Shown: piece by piece, positions 1 through 8,793 of the stretch
How the letters are laid out: the number at the start of each line of letters is the position of its first letter
Position numbering within the stretch: the first letter of the stretch is position 1
DNA from: Methylotetracoccus oryzae
GTDB taxonomy: Bacteria; Pseudomonadota; Gammaproteobacteria; Methylococcales; Methylococcaceae
Assembly: GCF_006175985.1 (NCBI RefSeq)
Contig: NZ_SRSH01000008.1
Location: 1 to 64,000, forward strand
DNA: 64,000 nt
Direction of reading: 5' to 3'
Notes under the pieces: generated by a model
Database searches by the model: none
The model's input: the letters and a program-made list of their open reading frames with translations, nothing else
What the model was told of the DNA's origin: nothing
Position numbers and translations under genes: made by a program

Positions 1-220
1 CTGAGGAAATTCCGTTCCCGCTTTGAATGGCTTGGGCGCACTCTCGCGGTGCCATCGTCACCACCGGTAGCACCTACTCAAGTGCTCGGAACGGCAACGT
101 ATTGAGCTTTTACGACACCCTCAACAGGGGCTGGGAATCCATGGGCTTGGCCGAATCAGGTTATCGGTGCTCATGGCGACAATCCCCTCGGGCCCGGATC
201 TCGGGTCCGCAAGGCGTGGC
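1..220. other. Left-edge region without an intact gene; possible cyoE start remnant
   Basis: No complete gene is visible here. On the minus strand, 45 bases after the ctaA stop, an ATG at 175 preceded by a GAGGGG ribosome-site-like run opens a frame of only 17 codons (begins MSTDNLIRPSPW) that stops near 122. A protoheme farnesyltransferase gene (cyoE) often follows ctaA and its variable N-terminus looks similar, so this could be a cyoE start broken by an insertion. The plus strand shows TTTTACGACACCCTC at 108-122, which resembles the end of an insertion sequence. Both readings are inference; nothing left of the window can be seen. Confidence 0.25.
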
Positions 221-1225
221 TCAGGGGTAGCTGGCGGTAAGCTCCGCGCCCTGCGCTGGCGTGTTCGACGCGTAGCGGTAAATCGAGAAGAGCGCGAACT
301 GCATGCCGAAGATCAGATTGGCCAATACCAGATGCAGCGGCTGCACGACGGCGGGGAAGCCGAAACGGTCCAGCCCCACGCCAGCCGCGATCGCCGCGAC
401 CACCAGGCCGGCGAGGGCCATTCCGAGCCGGGTATACCAATGCCGGTGGCCCAGCCGCTTGAGCAGGGTCCAGGCGAGCCATAGGTTCGTCAACAGGATA
501 ATCGACGAAAACGAGCGGTGGATGTAGAACACGGTCGGGAATTCCTCACGCCAGAGATGCCGGTCGGCGGCATGGAATAGCGTGGCAATGACGTCGACCG
601 ACTCCCGGATCTGGGTCCCCATGGCAATTTGCAGCAGGGTCATGACCATGGCCGCGATCAGCACGGTGCCGAATCGCGGAGGCAGCGCTGCAAAATCTGC
701 TTTCCGGATGCGTGTGCGCTGCGAACGGATCACCGTATAGAGCAGCAGGGAAACGATGACAAAGGCCACGATCATATGGGCCGTAATCATGGCTGGACGC
801 AAATTGCTGGCGACGACCGCCGAGCCGAGCCAGCCCTGAAAGCCCACCAGCAACAGCACGGCGCCGGAAAGATAGAACACCGTAGGATCGAGCTTGCGCA
901 GCGGGATCGAGCAGGCGAGGGTCAACATGACCAGCGCGCCGATCGTGACACCGATCAGCCGATTGACGTATTCGGTCCAGGTTTTGAGCGGATTGAATCG
1001 CGTGTCGGCATAGCCGCGCTGGGCGTAAATCTCCTGATAGTTCGCTGGCAACTCGGCCTCGGAGGTTGGTGGGATCCACTGGCCGAAACAGGTCGGCCAG
1101 TCCGGGCAGCCCATGCCGGCGCCCGACGCACGGACGATACCGCCGACCATGATGAGGAAGTAGACCGCCGCGACGGTGATCAGGCCGATCCTGAAATAAC
1201 GGCGGGTTGCGGTCTCGTCGATCAT
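221..1225 (-). CDS. ctaA: Heme A synthase (COX15/CtaA family)
   Basis: A 334-residue polytopic inner-membrane protein that oxidises the C8 methyl of heme O to the formyl of heme A for aa3-type cytochrome oxidases. Eight hydrophobic segments are visible. The first is followed by the family signature GGIVRASGAGMGCPDWP, with the conserved cysteine in the first periplasmic loop; two histidines of the first heme site lie in the TEYVNRLIG and ITAHM segments, and later histidines occur in ATLFHAADRH and VVQPLHLVLAN. Length is normal for the proteobacterial form. It is followed on the same strand by what may be the start of cyoE; no oxidase structural gene is in the window, so the oxidase link rests on the family alone. 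Confidence 0.93.
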   Translation of the reverse strand: MIDETATRRYFRIGLITVAAVYFLIMVGGIVRASGAGMGCPDWPTCFGQWIPPTSEAELPANYQEIYAQRGYADTRFNPLKTWTEYVNRLIGVTIGALVMLTLACSIPLRKLDPTVFYLSGAVLLLVGFQGWLGSAVVASNLRPAMITAHMIVAFVIVSLLLYTVIRSQRTRIRKADFAALPPRFGTVLIAAMVMTLLQIAMGTQIRESVDVIATLFHAADRHLWREEFPTVFYIHRSFSSIILLTNLWLAWTLLKRLGHRHWYTRLGMALAGLVVAAIAAGVGLDRFGFPAVVQPLHLVLANLIFGMQFALFSIYRYASNTPAQGAELTASYP

Positions 1226-1360
1226 GGTGATGCTCGGGGGGGTGAAAAAATCGCTCGGATGCTATCACTGGGCACCCTGATGTCCAAGGCTCCGACCCGT
1301 AATCTGGCTCGCCGTTGCACTTGCATCGCACCACCGCTGCGGTAGTCGGAAAAACAGTCC

Positions 1361-2338
1361 TCAGGTTTCGAGCGAGTAGGGGAGACGTGCCGGCTCGAGC
1401 CGCGGGCCGGAAGGCGAACCAAGGCGCAACTCCTGGGCTTGCGCTCCTTCGGCCGTCAGCACGGAAAGCATATCGTAGCAACCCGGCATCTCCGGTGTGC
1501 CGGCAGCGATCAGCACCTGGCCGGCCAAGGTGTCGTCGGGACCCATCGCGATGCGCAGTCCGGCTTCAGGACGGCGGTCCGACTGCGCCCGCAGCCGATG
1601 CATCCGCCGCTTTACGGCGCCCAGGTAGTGAGTGCGCGCGACGACTTCCTGCCCGGTGTAGCAGCCCTTGCTGAAGCTGATACCCCCGAGCAGATCCAGA
1701 TTGAGCATCTGTGGGATGAATTCTTCCGCCGTCGCGTCGGTGATGGTGGGAATCCCGTCGGCGATCTCGGCAAACTGCCAGCGTTCGTTCGTGATCTCGT
1801 GTGCCAGTCCGTCTGCGAGCAACTGGTCACGGAGCGCCGCCGTGACCGCGGACGGTCCCGCGACCAGATACTTTCCGCTGCGTTCGAGGGCGAGCACCCA
1901 GGCGCCCGTGGACATCAGCAGCGCCTGTCCGGGCTGCGGTTCGCCAGTCATTCCGAGCACCGCGCCGGCTCCGGGACCGATTGACCCCAATCCGCCCAGC
2001 AGGGACCACTCGCCATCGTCAACGTCCCCGGTAATGCGTATCTGCGCGCGCAAGACGTAGGGTATCAGGCGGCGCCTGACCGCATCGATCCTATCCTTGG
2101 GCAGCACCAGCAGGCAGCCGCTTTCGACTCGCAGTAGCCGGAAGACCGCAAGGGTGCGTCCCTTGGGATTGCAGATCGCGCCCAGTGTCATCTGGCCCGG
2201 CTTTAGCGCCTTGATGTCACAGGTGGTCTGCCCCTGCAGGAAGCCGACTGCGTCGGCTCCCTCGATCGCCAGAACGGCGTGATCGTCCAGCGTCGCCAAC
2301 TCAAAGACTGCAGGGCTGCCGGAGTCGTGTGCGTGCAT
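1361..2338 (-). CDS. ygfZ: tRNA-modifying protein YgfZ (GcvT-like folate-binding)
   Basis: Folate-binding YgfZ family protein, about 325 residues. The diagnostic motif KGCYTGQEVVAR is near residue 225; its cysteine is essential in the E. coli protein, which supports assembly or repair of Fe-S enzymes such as MiaB, with tetrahydrofolate as cofactor. The N-terminal GcvT-like fold begins FELATLDDHAVL and contains GQTTCDI. The frame is open to 2410, but the start at 2338 (MHAHDSG) leaves an N-terminus of usual length before LATLDD; neither ATG has a clear ribosome site, so the start is uncertain. It lies between ctaA and htpX on the same strand, with 135 bases to ctaA and 84 to htpX. Confidence 0.88.
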   Translation of the reverse strand: MHAHDSGSPAVFELATLDDHAVLAIEGADAVGFLQGQTTCDIKALKPGQMTLGAICNPKGRTLAVFRLLRVESGCLLVLPKDRIDAVRRRLIPYVLRAQIRITGDVDDGEWSLLGGLGSIGPGAGAVLGMTGEPQPGQALLMSTGAWVLALERSGKYLVAGPSAVTAALRDQLLADGLAHEITNERWQFAEIADGIPTITDATAEEFIPQMLNLDLLGGISFSKGCYTGQEVVARTHYLGAVKRRMHRLRAQSDRRPEAGLRIAMGPDDTLAGQVLIAAGTPEMPGCYDMLSVLTAEGAQAQELRLGSPSGPRLEPARLPYSLET

Positions 2339-2422
2339 GTGGGGGATACGAGAAGTCGGCGTGAGGACAGCAACTCCGGACAGGACCGCCTCCGGTCGAA
2401 GGCGGTCCACTGTTTGGCGCTT

Positions 2423-3313
2423 TTACGGTTGCGCGCGCTGCAGGGCTTCGATGCGTTCCTCCAGCGGCGGATGGCTCAGGAACAGCCGCGACATGCCGCT
2501 CACGCCGCCGCCGATACCGAATGCCGCGAACTCGCCCGGCAATTCCTGCGGGTCGTGAGCACGCTGCAGCGCACGCAGGGCACCGATCATCTTCTGCCGG
2601 CCGGCAAGCCGCGCTCCGCCTGCGTCCGCCCGGAATTCGCGCCAGCGCGAGAACCACATGACAATCATCGTCGCAAGAATGGACAACAGGATCTGGGCCA
2701 CCATCTGTGTGATGAAATAGGCAGGGCCGTAGCCGCCCCGATCACCGTCAGAACGAAATACCACGCGATCGACCAGATGGCCGGCGATGGTCGCGAAGAA
2801 GTACACGAAGGTATTCACCACGCCCTGCAGCAGGCCCATGGTGACCATGTCGCCATTCGCCACGTGGCTCATTTCATGGCCGAGCACCGCCTCGACTTCG
2901 TCGGCGCTCATGGCCTGCAGCAAGCCCGTGCTGACGGCGACCAGTGCATCATTCTTGCTCATGCCGGTAGCGAAGGCGTTGGGGTCCGGGGATTCGAAGA
3001 TCCCGACTTCGGGCATGCCGATGCCGGCTCTTTCCGCCTGACGGGCGACGACGTCGACGAGCCAGCGCTCTGTCGCATTACCCGGCTGGGCAATGACGTG
3101 AACGCCCATTGACTGCTTGGCCATCCACTTGGACATGGCCAACGACATGATCGAACCCGTCATGCCGATTACGCCGGAGTAAATCAGCAGGCTTTGCAGA
3201 TTCAGGTGTACGCCTTGCTGATCCAGGAATTGCCCCAGCCCCAAAACTTGAAAAATCAGGCTGATGAGCAGCAGAACGGCCGCATTGGTCAACAGGAAAA
3301 GCAGGATGCGCAT
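2423..3313 (-). CDS. htpX: Membrane zinc metalloprotease HtpX
   Basis: Inner-membrane M48-family protease of 296 residues that takes part in quality control of misfolded membrane proteins with FtsH. Start chosen at 3313 (MRILLFLLTNAAVLLL), which places the first transmembrane segment at the N-terminus as in the family; upstream in-frame sequence is low-complexity and unlike HtpX. Two N-terminal membrane segments are followed by the zinc motif HEMSH near residue 139, two further membrane segments and a glutamate ligand in the FRADAGGARLAG segment (FRADA in place of the usual EFxAD). In E. coli htpX answers the CpxAR envelope-stress system; no Cpx site was identified here. Confidence 0.95.
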   Translation of the reverse strand: MRILLFLLTNAAVLLLISLIFQVLGLGQFLDQQGVHLNLQSLLIYSGVIGMTGSIMSLAMSKWMAKQSMGVHVIAQPGNATERWLVDVVARQAERAGIGMPEVGIFESPDPNAFATGMSKNDALVAVSTGLLQAMSADEVEAVLGHEMSHVANGDMVTMGLLQGVVNTFVYFFATIAGHLVDRVVFRSDGDRGGYGPAYFITQMVAQILLSILATMIVMWFSRWREFRADAGGARLAGRQKMIGALRALQRAHDPQELPGEFAAFGIGGGVSGMSRLFLSHPPLEERIEALQRAQP

Positions 3314-3408
3314 GGGGTCGGCTCTCGGTTGAATCTCAGTGTTACCATACTTGGGCACCCCTGATGAAAAATCAAGACAGCGAAAGTACTGGCTGCTGGA
3401 GGATGAAC

Positions 3409-4533
3409 ATGCGACGGGCGAATGACAGGCTGGCTTCGATTGGCTGGCTGCTGCTGTCGTCGGCACTGACGACTGTGTCGGCAGCCCCCGGCAGCGCCTG
3501 GCTGGACAAGATCCGGTTGCCGGGCGGATTCCGGATTGCAGTCTTCTCCGACCGGACCCCCAATGTGCGTTCCCTGACCGTTGGCGAGGATGGCACCGTG
3601 TATGCCGGCACGACGAAGGCCGGCAAAGTGTATGCGCTGCGCGACCAGGACGGCGACGGTGTGGCTGAGGCCGTGCAGGTCATCGCGTCCGGTCTGAATG
3701 TGCCGAACGGCGTCGCGTACCGGAACGGCGATCTTTACGTGGCCGAAGTCCAGCGCATCGTCAAATTCGCCGGGATAGGCAGCCGGCTGAACAATCCTCC
3801 GGTTCCCACCGTCGTCTACGACGGGTTTCCCGGCGAGTTGCACCACGGGTGGAAGTATCTGCGCTTCGGGCCGGACGGCAAGCTCTATGTGCCGGTCGGC
3901 GCTCCCTGCAACATCTGTTTGTCGCCCAAAGAGATTTTCGCGACGCTGACGCGAATGGACCCGGATGGCAAGAATCTGGAGATCGTAGCGCGAGGGGTCC
4001 GCAACAGCGTCGGCTTCGACTGGCACCCCGAGACCGGGAAGCTGTTCTTCAACGATAACGGTCGGGACGAGTTGGGCGACGACCGGCCACCTGACGAATT
4101 GAACGTCGCTCCCGAACTTGGCCGGCATTACGGTTACCCGTTCTGTCATGGGGCCGACATCGGCGATCCCGAATTCGGCGATGAGCGGCCGTGCAGCGAC
4201 TTCGTCGCGCCGGTGTGGAAGTATGCGGCGCATGTCGCGCCTCTCGGCATGCGTTTCTATAACGGCAAGCAATTTCCTGAGGAGTACCGGAACCGCCTGT
4301 TCGTGGCCGAACATGGGTCCTGGAATCGAACCAAGCCGCAGGGTTACCGGGTCGTCGTGCTGCAGTTCCGCGACGGATCTCCGGTGGCGGAACGCAGTTT
4401 CGCCGAGGGCTGGCTGCAGCCCGACGGGACCGTGCTCGGTCGCCCGGTGGACGTGCTGCAGCTGGCCGATGGCTCGCTGCTGGTCTCGGACGATCAGCGC
4501 GGCGCGATCTATCGCATCAGTTATCAGGATTGA
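3409..4533 (+). CDS. Secreted PQQ-type sugar (sorbosone/glucose) dehydrogenase-like protein
   Basis: A 374-residue exported beta-propeller of the glucose/sorbosone dehydrogenase family. The start at 3409 is chosen because GGAGG at 3398-3402 sits six bases upstream; the frame is open to 3364. The N-terminus is a signal peptide (MRRANDRL, then a hydrophobic stretch ending TVSAAP). Typical propeller segments follow: LPGGFRIAVFSD, VYAGTTKAGKVYAL, GLNVPNGVAYRNGDLYVAE, FGPDGKLYVPVGAPCN, RGVRNSVGFDWHPETG and LFVAEHGSWNR. Family members oxidise aldoses in the periplasm with PQQ; no PQQ-biosynthesis gene is visible, so cofactor and substrate are inferred. It runs divergently from htpX with 95 bases between starts, and 36 bases before the methyltransferase gene. 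Confidence 0.85.
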   Translation: MRRANDRLASIGWLLLSSALTTVSAAPGSAWLDKIRLPGGFRIAVFSDRTPNVRSLTVGEDGTVYAGTTKAGKVYALRDQDGDGVAEAVQVIASGLNVPNGVAYRNGDLYVAEVQRIVKFAGIGSRLNNPPVPTVVYDGFPGELHHGWKYLRFGPDGKLYVPVGAPCNICLSPKEIFATLTRMDPDGKNLEIVARGVRNSVGFDWHPETGKLFFNDNGRDELGDDRPPDELNVAPELGRHYGYPFCHGADIGDPEFGDERPCSDFVAPVWKYAAHVAPLGMRFYNGKQFPEEYRNRLFVAEHGSWNRTKPQGYRVVVLQFRDGSPVAERSFAEGWLQPDGTVLGRPVDVLQLADGSLLVSDDQRGAIYRISYQD

Positions 4534-4569
4534 GTCTGGCAACGTCAATTCAGGGATCAGGACACGCGC

Positions 4570-5340
4570 ATGGCAACGGTAGATGTGAAACGGACAGCGG
4601 ACCCGGCCTCCGAGCAAGCTTTCAGCGGACCGATCGGCGCCGAATATGAAATGCTGAAGCTGATCTGCCCAGCCGCGGCGGATATGAGCCGGCAGGTGGG
4701 AGCTTTTCTGGCCGGCTGGCAGTGTCCCGGTTCCGGGGCCGGGCGGCGTCTGAAGGTGCTCGAGATCGGCTGTGGTACCGGGATCACCACGGCAGGACTG
4801 CTGCAGGCGCGCGCCGACATCGAGATCATGGCCGTGGACATCGCGGCGCCCATGCTGGCCCAGGCGAAAGCCAATCTGGCTGCCTGGAACGATACCGGGC
4901 GGCTGCACTTCGTCGAGAGCGATGCCTTGAGCTTCGTCAAGGGTTTGGCGTCGAACAGCGTCGATGTGGTTGCGTCCGGCTATGCCTTTCACAATTTTCT
5001 CGACGACTATCGGTGCCAGATCGTGCGCGAGATCCACCGGGTATTGCGCCCAGGCGGTGTGCTGATCAACGGCGATCGGTATGCGCTGGACGACACCGTC
5101 GAGCAGACGCGCGTCATACAGGAGGAGTTGCGTCAGTATTTCCGCGTCTTTGCCGAACTCAATCGGCCGGATCTGCTCGAGGATTGGACGCTGCACCTGT
5201 TCAGCGACGAAGCGCCGGAACATGTCATGCGACTGGAGCCGGCGCTGACCCTTTATCGGGACGTTGGCTTCGACCCGGTCCGCGTGCATGAACGCTACCG
5301 AAACAACGCGGTCGTCAGCGCGGAAAAGCCGCAGGCGTGA
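4570..5340 (+). CDS. Class I SAM-dependent methyltransferase, substrate unknown
   Basis: A soluble protein of 256 residues with a Rossmann methyltransferase core. Motif I reads VLEIGCGTGITT (about residues 64-75), followed by an acidic residue at the end of strand 2 (IMAVDIAAPML), a motif II region SVDVVASGYAFHNF, and post-motif REIHRVLRPGGVLINGDRY. The fold resembles UbiE/methyltransf_25 enzymes acting on small molecules. Its TGA overlaps the GTG start of radA (GTGA), so the two are probably translated together, but nothing in the sequence shows a functional tie to recombination. Substrate cannot be assigned. Confidence 0.82.
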   Translation: MATVDVKRTADPASEQAFSGPIGAEYEMLKLICPAAADMSRQVGAFLAGWQCPGSGAGRRLKVLEIGCGTGITTAGLLQARADIEIMAVDIAAPMLAQAKANLAAWNDTGRLHFVESDALSFVKGLASNSVDVVASGYAFHNFLDDYRCQIVREIHRVLRPGGVLINGDRYALDDTVEQTRVIQEELRQYFRVFAELNRPDLLEDWTLHLFSDEAPEHVMRLEPALTLYRDVGFDPVRVHERYRNNAVVSAEKPQA

Positions 5341-6704
5341 CGAAAGGGAAGGGCCAGCGCAGCGTCTATCGGTGTACCGAGTGCGGGCACGTTCAGAATA
5401 AATGGGGCGGGCAATGCCCCGGCTGCGGTGTCTGGAACACGCTGGTCGAGAGCATCGAGGACTCAGCTCCGGCACGTCGGCATCTCGGGTATGCCGGGGA
5501 ACAGCAGCGCAGCGAACCGGTGCCCCTGGCCGAGGTCGAGGGCGAGTTGCTGGATCGGCAGGAAATCGGGCTCAGCGAACTCGACCGCGTGCTGGGCGGC
5601 GGACTCGTGCGAGGTTCCACCGTGCTGCTCGGGGGGGATCCCGGCATCGGCAAGTCCACGCTGCTACTCCAGACGGCCGCTGCGCTCGGGGGCCAGTCAA
5701 AGACCCTGTACATCACCGGCGAAGAGTCGCTGGGGCAGGTCAGCCTGCGCGCGCGGAGGCTGCATCTCGCCTGCGACAACGTGCTGATCCTGGCGGAAAC
5801 GGCTTTGGAGCGTATCCTCGATACCGCGCGTCGTCACTTGCCGGAGATCCTGGTCATCGATTCGATCCAGACGATTTACAGCGAAGCGCTGCAGTCGGCG
5901 CCGGGCTCGGTGGCGCAAGTCAGGGAATGCGCGGCGCATCTGGTGCGGTATGCGAAACGGCTGCAATGCAGTGTATTCCTGATCGGGCACGTGACGAAGG
6001 AAGGTGCGCTGGCCGGACCGCGCGTGCTCGAACACATGGTCGACACGGTTCTGTATTTCGAAGGCGACAGCAACAGCCGGTTCCGTGTGGTGCGTTCGTT
6101 CAAAAATCGCTTCGGCGCCGTCAACGAACTCGGTGTCTTCGCGATGACCGAAACGGGCTTGCGCGAAGTGCGGAATCCCTCGGCAATTTTTCTGTCGCGG
6201 TACGATGAGGATCTGCCGGGCAGCGTCGTGATGGTCATGCGGGAGGGCAGTCGGCCCATCCTGCTGGAGGTGCAGGCCCTGGTCGACGACTGCCGCACCG
6301 GGATGCCGCGCCGGGTGGCGGTCGGCATGGAGGCCAATCGGCTCGCCATGCTGCTGGCGGTGTTGCACCGCCATGGGGGCATGCCGGTGATGGACCAGGA
6401 CGTGTTCATCAATCTGGTGGGCGGGCTGCGCCTGAATGAGACCTCGGGCGACCTGCCGGTACTGATGGCGATCGCCTCCAGTTACCGTGACCGGCCGGTG
6501 CCCCGAGACTGGATCATTTTCGGCGAAGTGGGCCTGAACGGTGAGGTCCGTCCCGTGACCAACGGGGAGGAGCGTTTGCGCGAAGCCCAGAAGCAAGGCT
6601 TCCGCCATGCCCTGGTGCCCGCGCCCAACGCCCCGAAGAATCTCCCTGCGGGCATGGAAGTGACGCCGGTCCGAACCTTGCGCGACGCGCTTGCGGCATT
6701 GTGA
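5337..6704 (+). CDS. radA: DNA repair protein RadA
   Basis: A 455-residue RecA-like branch-migration ATPase involved in processing recombination intermediates. N-terminal four-cysteine zinc finger (YRCTECGHVQNKWGGQCPGCG), a Walker A motif GGDPGIGKST near residue 103, the RadA-specific KNRFG motif (SFKNRFGAVNELG), and a C-terminal Lon-protease-like domain (VFINLVGGLRLNET to the end). All signature parts are present and length matches the family. The GTG start overlaps the stop of the upstream methyltransferase, which favours translational coupling. Confidence 0.97.
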   Translation: MTKGKGQRSVYRCTECGHVQNKWGGQCPGCGVWNTLVESIEDSAPARRHLGYAGEQQRSEPVPLAEVEGELLDRQEIGLSELDRVLGGGLVRGSTVLLGGDPGIGKSTLLLQTAAALGGQSKTLYITGEESLGQVSLRARRLHLACDNVLILAETALERILDTARRHLPEILVIDSIQTIYSEALQSAPGSVAQVRECAAHLVRYAKRLQCSVFLIGHVTKEGALAGPRVLEHMVDTVLYFEGDSNSRFRVVRSFKNRFGAVNELGVFAMTETGLREVRNPSAIFLSRYDEDLPGSVVMVMREGSRPILLEVQALVDDCRTGMPRRVAVGMEANRLAMLLAVLHRHGGMPVMDQDVFINLVGGLRLNETSGDLPVLMAIASSYRDRPVPRDWIIFGEVGLNGEVRPVTNGEERLREAQKQGFRHALVPAPNAPKNLPAGMEVTPVRTLRDALAAL

Positions 6705-6764
6705 GCCCGCTTTGTCCGTAACCGGCAGTTGCCGCAGCTTTCGGGATGCGAAAGCCGTGATAAG

Positions 6765-6793
6765 TTGACCGCGTGGGTGGGAATAGTCATACT
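6765..6793 (+). promoter_or_regulatory. Predicted sigma-70 promoter for erpA
   Basis: TTGACC at 6765-6770 and CATACT at 6788-6793 are separated by 17 bases, close to the sigma-70 consensus. The site lies in the 125-base gap between radA and erpA and ends about 36 bases before the erpA ATG. An IscR site would make sense for erpA, but the match is off by one in spacing and is not claimed. Confidence 0.5.
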
Positions 6794-6829
6794 CGAAAAA
6801 GTGTTTGAAGAACTGCGCAGGGTTTCCAG

Positions 6830-7165
6830 ATGAGCCAAGAAGCCATCCATTTCACCGACAATGCCGCTACGAAAGTCAGCGAGCTCATTCAGGAAGAAGG
6901 CAACGAGCAACTCAAGCTGCGTGTTTACGTTTCCGGCGGCGGCTGTTCTGGTTTTCAATACGGTTTCACCTTTGACGAAGCCGCGAACGACGACGATACG
7001 CTGATCGAAAAGAATGGCGTGACCGTGCTGATCGACTCGATGAGCATCGATTATCTGCGGGGTGCCGAGATCGACTACAAGGAAGACGTCAGCGGCGCGC
7101 AGTTCGTCATCCGCAACCCGAACGCGTCCACGACCTGCGGCTGCGGCTCCTCCTTCTCGGTCTGA
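6830..7165 (+). CDS. erpA: Iron-sulfur cluster insertion protein ErpA
   Basis: A-type Fe-S carrier of 111 residues that delivers clusters to apoproteins such as IspG. It shows the HesB/IscA fold with the three ligand cysteines: one in [12 protein letters not shown] (about residue 41) and the C-terminal pair in [11 protein letters not shown]. The start [16 protein letters not shown] is typical of ErpA rather than IscA. Transcribed alone from the promoter predicted just upstream, and followed by a strong hairpin at 7173-7194. Confidence 0.94.
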   Translation: MSQEAIHFTDNAATKVSELIQEEGNEQLKLRVYVSGGGCSGFQYGFTFDEAANDDDTLIEKNGVTVLIDSMSIDYLRGAEIDYKEDVSGAQFVIRNPNASTTCGCGSSFSV

Positions 7166-7172
7166 CAGGCCG

Positions 7173-7194
7173 GGTGGCGCCTCCGGGCGCCACC
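7173..7194 (+). terminator. Terminator-like hairpin after erpA
   Basis: GGTGGCGCC and GGCGCCACC form a perfect nine-base-pair stem with a TCCG loop, starting eight bases after the erpA stop. No T-run follows, so it may only stall polymerase or protect the 3' end. The rest of 7195-7429 holds no gene I can support. Confidence 0.5.
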
Positions 7195-7429
7195 GCTTCG
7201 CGTCCACACGCGCGGTGGCCCGGTCCTGGCCGGCCCGACGTGCTGTTCATCCGGGACCGATTCCCCCGCGCGCTCCTCCATCACCTCCACAGCCGCGACC
7301 CGCGAACATTCGCGCTATTCATGCGTGCATTTCCGCTCATGCCGGGGAGTCCTTCGGCTGGTCAGGGGCGAGCGCAGCTTTTAGAATGCGGGCCCTGCGA
7401 TTTCACGCAACCGATTCCAAGAGGCTGGC

Positions 7430-8653
7430 ATGCTTGACGATACCCTGAATGAACTGCGGCGCGGGGCTGAAGAGGTCCTGAAAGAGCAGGAACTGCAGGA
7501 GCGCCTGCAGCAGGGGCGTCCGCTCAGGATCAAGGCCGGCTTCGATCCGACCGCGCCCGATCTGCATCTGGGGCATACGGTGCTGCTGACGAAGCTCAAG
7601 CAGTTTCAGGATCATGGTCACGAAGCCATATTTCTGATCGGGGACTTTACCGGCATGATCGGCGATCCGACCGGCAAGAACGCGACCCGGAAGCCGTTGA
7701 CCCGAGATGAGGTCATCGAGAACGCCAAGACCTACGAGGAACAGATCTTCAAGGTGCTGTGCCCCGAGCGCACCTTGGTGATGTTCAATTCGAGCTGGAT
7801 GAACGCGCTGACGTCGGCCGAACTGATCGGGCTGGCGGCGAAGCAGACGGTGGCGCGCATGCTGGAGCGCGAGGATTTCAACAACCGCTATAAATCCGGC
7901 CAGCCAATCGCAATTCACGAGTTCCTGTACCCGCTGATTCAGGGCTACGATTCGGTGGCACTGAAGGCCGATGTCGAGCTGGGCGGCACGGATCAGAAGT
8001 TCAACCTGCTGATGGGGCGGCACTTGCAGGAGTTGCACGGCCAGAAGCCGCAGATCGTTTTGACCATGCCGATCCTGGAAGGTCTGGACGGCGTGCAAAA
8101 GATGTCGAAGTCGCTCGGCAATTATGTCGGAATCGCTGATTTGCCGGACGAGATGTTCGGTAAGTTGATGTCGATCTCGGACACCCTGATGTGGCGCTAT
8201 TTGCTGCTGCTGAGTGAGCGCAGCGTGGCCGAGATCGAGGCTTGGCGGCAAGCCTGCGCCGAGGGCGCCAACCCACGCGATTACAAGGTGCGCTTCGCCG
8301 AGGAAATCGTCGCCCGCTTTCATGGCGCCGCGGCCGGGAAAGGAGCGGTCGAGGCATTCGAACGCCGTTTCAGCGACCGGCAGATTCCCACCGATCTACC
8401 GGTCACGATCCTGGGAGTCGATGCGGCCGGCTACCCGATCGCGAATCTGCTGAAAGATCTGGGGCTCACGGCCAGCACCTCCGAGGCGCTGCGAATGATC
8501 GATCAGGGCGCTGTCCGGATCGACGGCGAACGGGTCAGTGATTCGCGGTGTCGGATCCCCGCGGGCCCGCCCCGCGTCGTGCAGGTGGGCCGCCGGAAAA
8601 TCGGGAAGGTGCAGCTCGATCCCGTTGACGCAGGGAACGGGGTACCCTCGTAA
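7430..8653 (+). CDS. tyrS: Tyrosine--tRNA ligase
   Basis: Class I aminoacyl-tRNA synthetase of 407 residues. Catalytic signatures: HLGH (HIGH-type) in [33 protein letters not shown], and KMSKS in [14 protein letters not shown] near residue 225. A C-terminal S4-type RNA-binding domain is visible ([22 protein letters not shown]). This is the longer TyrS form common in Proteobacteria. It is followed by the rpsF leader region. Confidence 0.97.
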   Translation: MLDDTLNELRRGAEEVLKEQELQERLQQGRPLRIKAGFDPTAPDLHLGHTVLLTKLKQFQDHGHEAIFLIGDFTGMIGDPTGKNATRKPLTRDEVIENAKTYEEQIFKVLCPERTLVMFNSSWMNALTSAELIGLAAKQTVARMLEREDFNNRYKSGQPIAIHEFLYPLIQGYDSVALKADVELGGTDQKFNLLMGRHLQELHGQKPQIVLTMPILEGLDGVQKMSKSLGNYVGIADLPDEMFGKLMSISDTLMWRYLLLLSERSVAEIEAWRQACAEGANPRDYKVRFAEEIVARFHGAAAGKGAVEAFERRFSDRQIPTDLPVTILGVDAAGYPIANLLKDLGLTASTSEALRMIDQGAVRIDGERVSDSRCRIPAGPPRVVQVGRRKIGKVQLDPVDAGNGVPS

Positions 8654-8665
8654 AGCTCGGTTCGG

Positions 8666-8692
8666 TTGCCAAGGCTGAGCCTGTTGTACTAT
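8666..8692 (+). promoter_or_regulatory. Predicted promoter for the rpsF cluster
   Basis: TTGCCA at 8666-8671 and TACTAT at 8687-8692, spaced by 15 bases, with a TG directly before the -10 hexamer. It lies just after tyrS and about 100 bases before the rpsF start, leaving room for a structured leader. The spacing is short, so confidence is moderate. Confidence 0.4.
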
Positions 8693-8708
8693 CATCGCCG
8701 GTTTTATC

Positions 8709-8736
8709 CGGCAGCCCCAGTTTTTCTGGGTTGCCG
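8709..8736 (+). promoter_or_regulatory. Hairpin in the rpsF leader, candidate S6:S18 autoregulatory element
   Basis: CGGCAGCCCCAG (8709-8720) pairs with CTGGGTTGCCG (8726-8736) through a TTTTT loop, leaving a bulged C. Leaders of rpsF operons in many bacteria carry a hairpin bound by the S6:S18 complex that represses the operon. Position fits (58 bases before the rpsF ATG), but I did not verify the conserved CCG element in the right structural place, so the assignment is tentative. Confidence 0.35.
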
Positions 8737-8793
8737 CTCCTTGCCTCACCCGTCCAATCGGGCGGGGAGGCTCATTTTCCGAAAGGAGTTTTC

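Noticed and set aside
3289-5475. Long minus-strand frame of 728 codons
   Set aside because: It lies opposite the sorbosone-dehydrogenase and methyltransferase genes, has no domain and reflects high GC codon structure.
6760-6790. IscR type I site before erpA
   Set aside because: TTGACC and GGGAAT half-sites occur but with spacing one base short and poor central matches.
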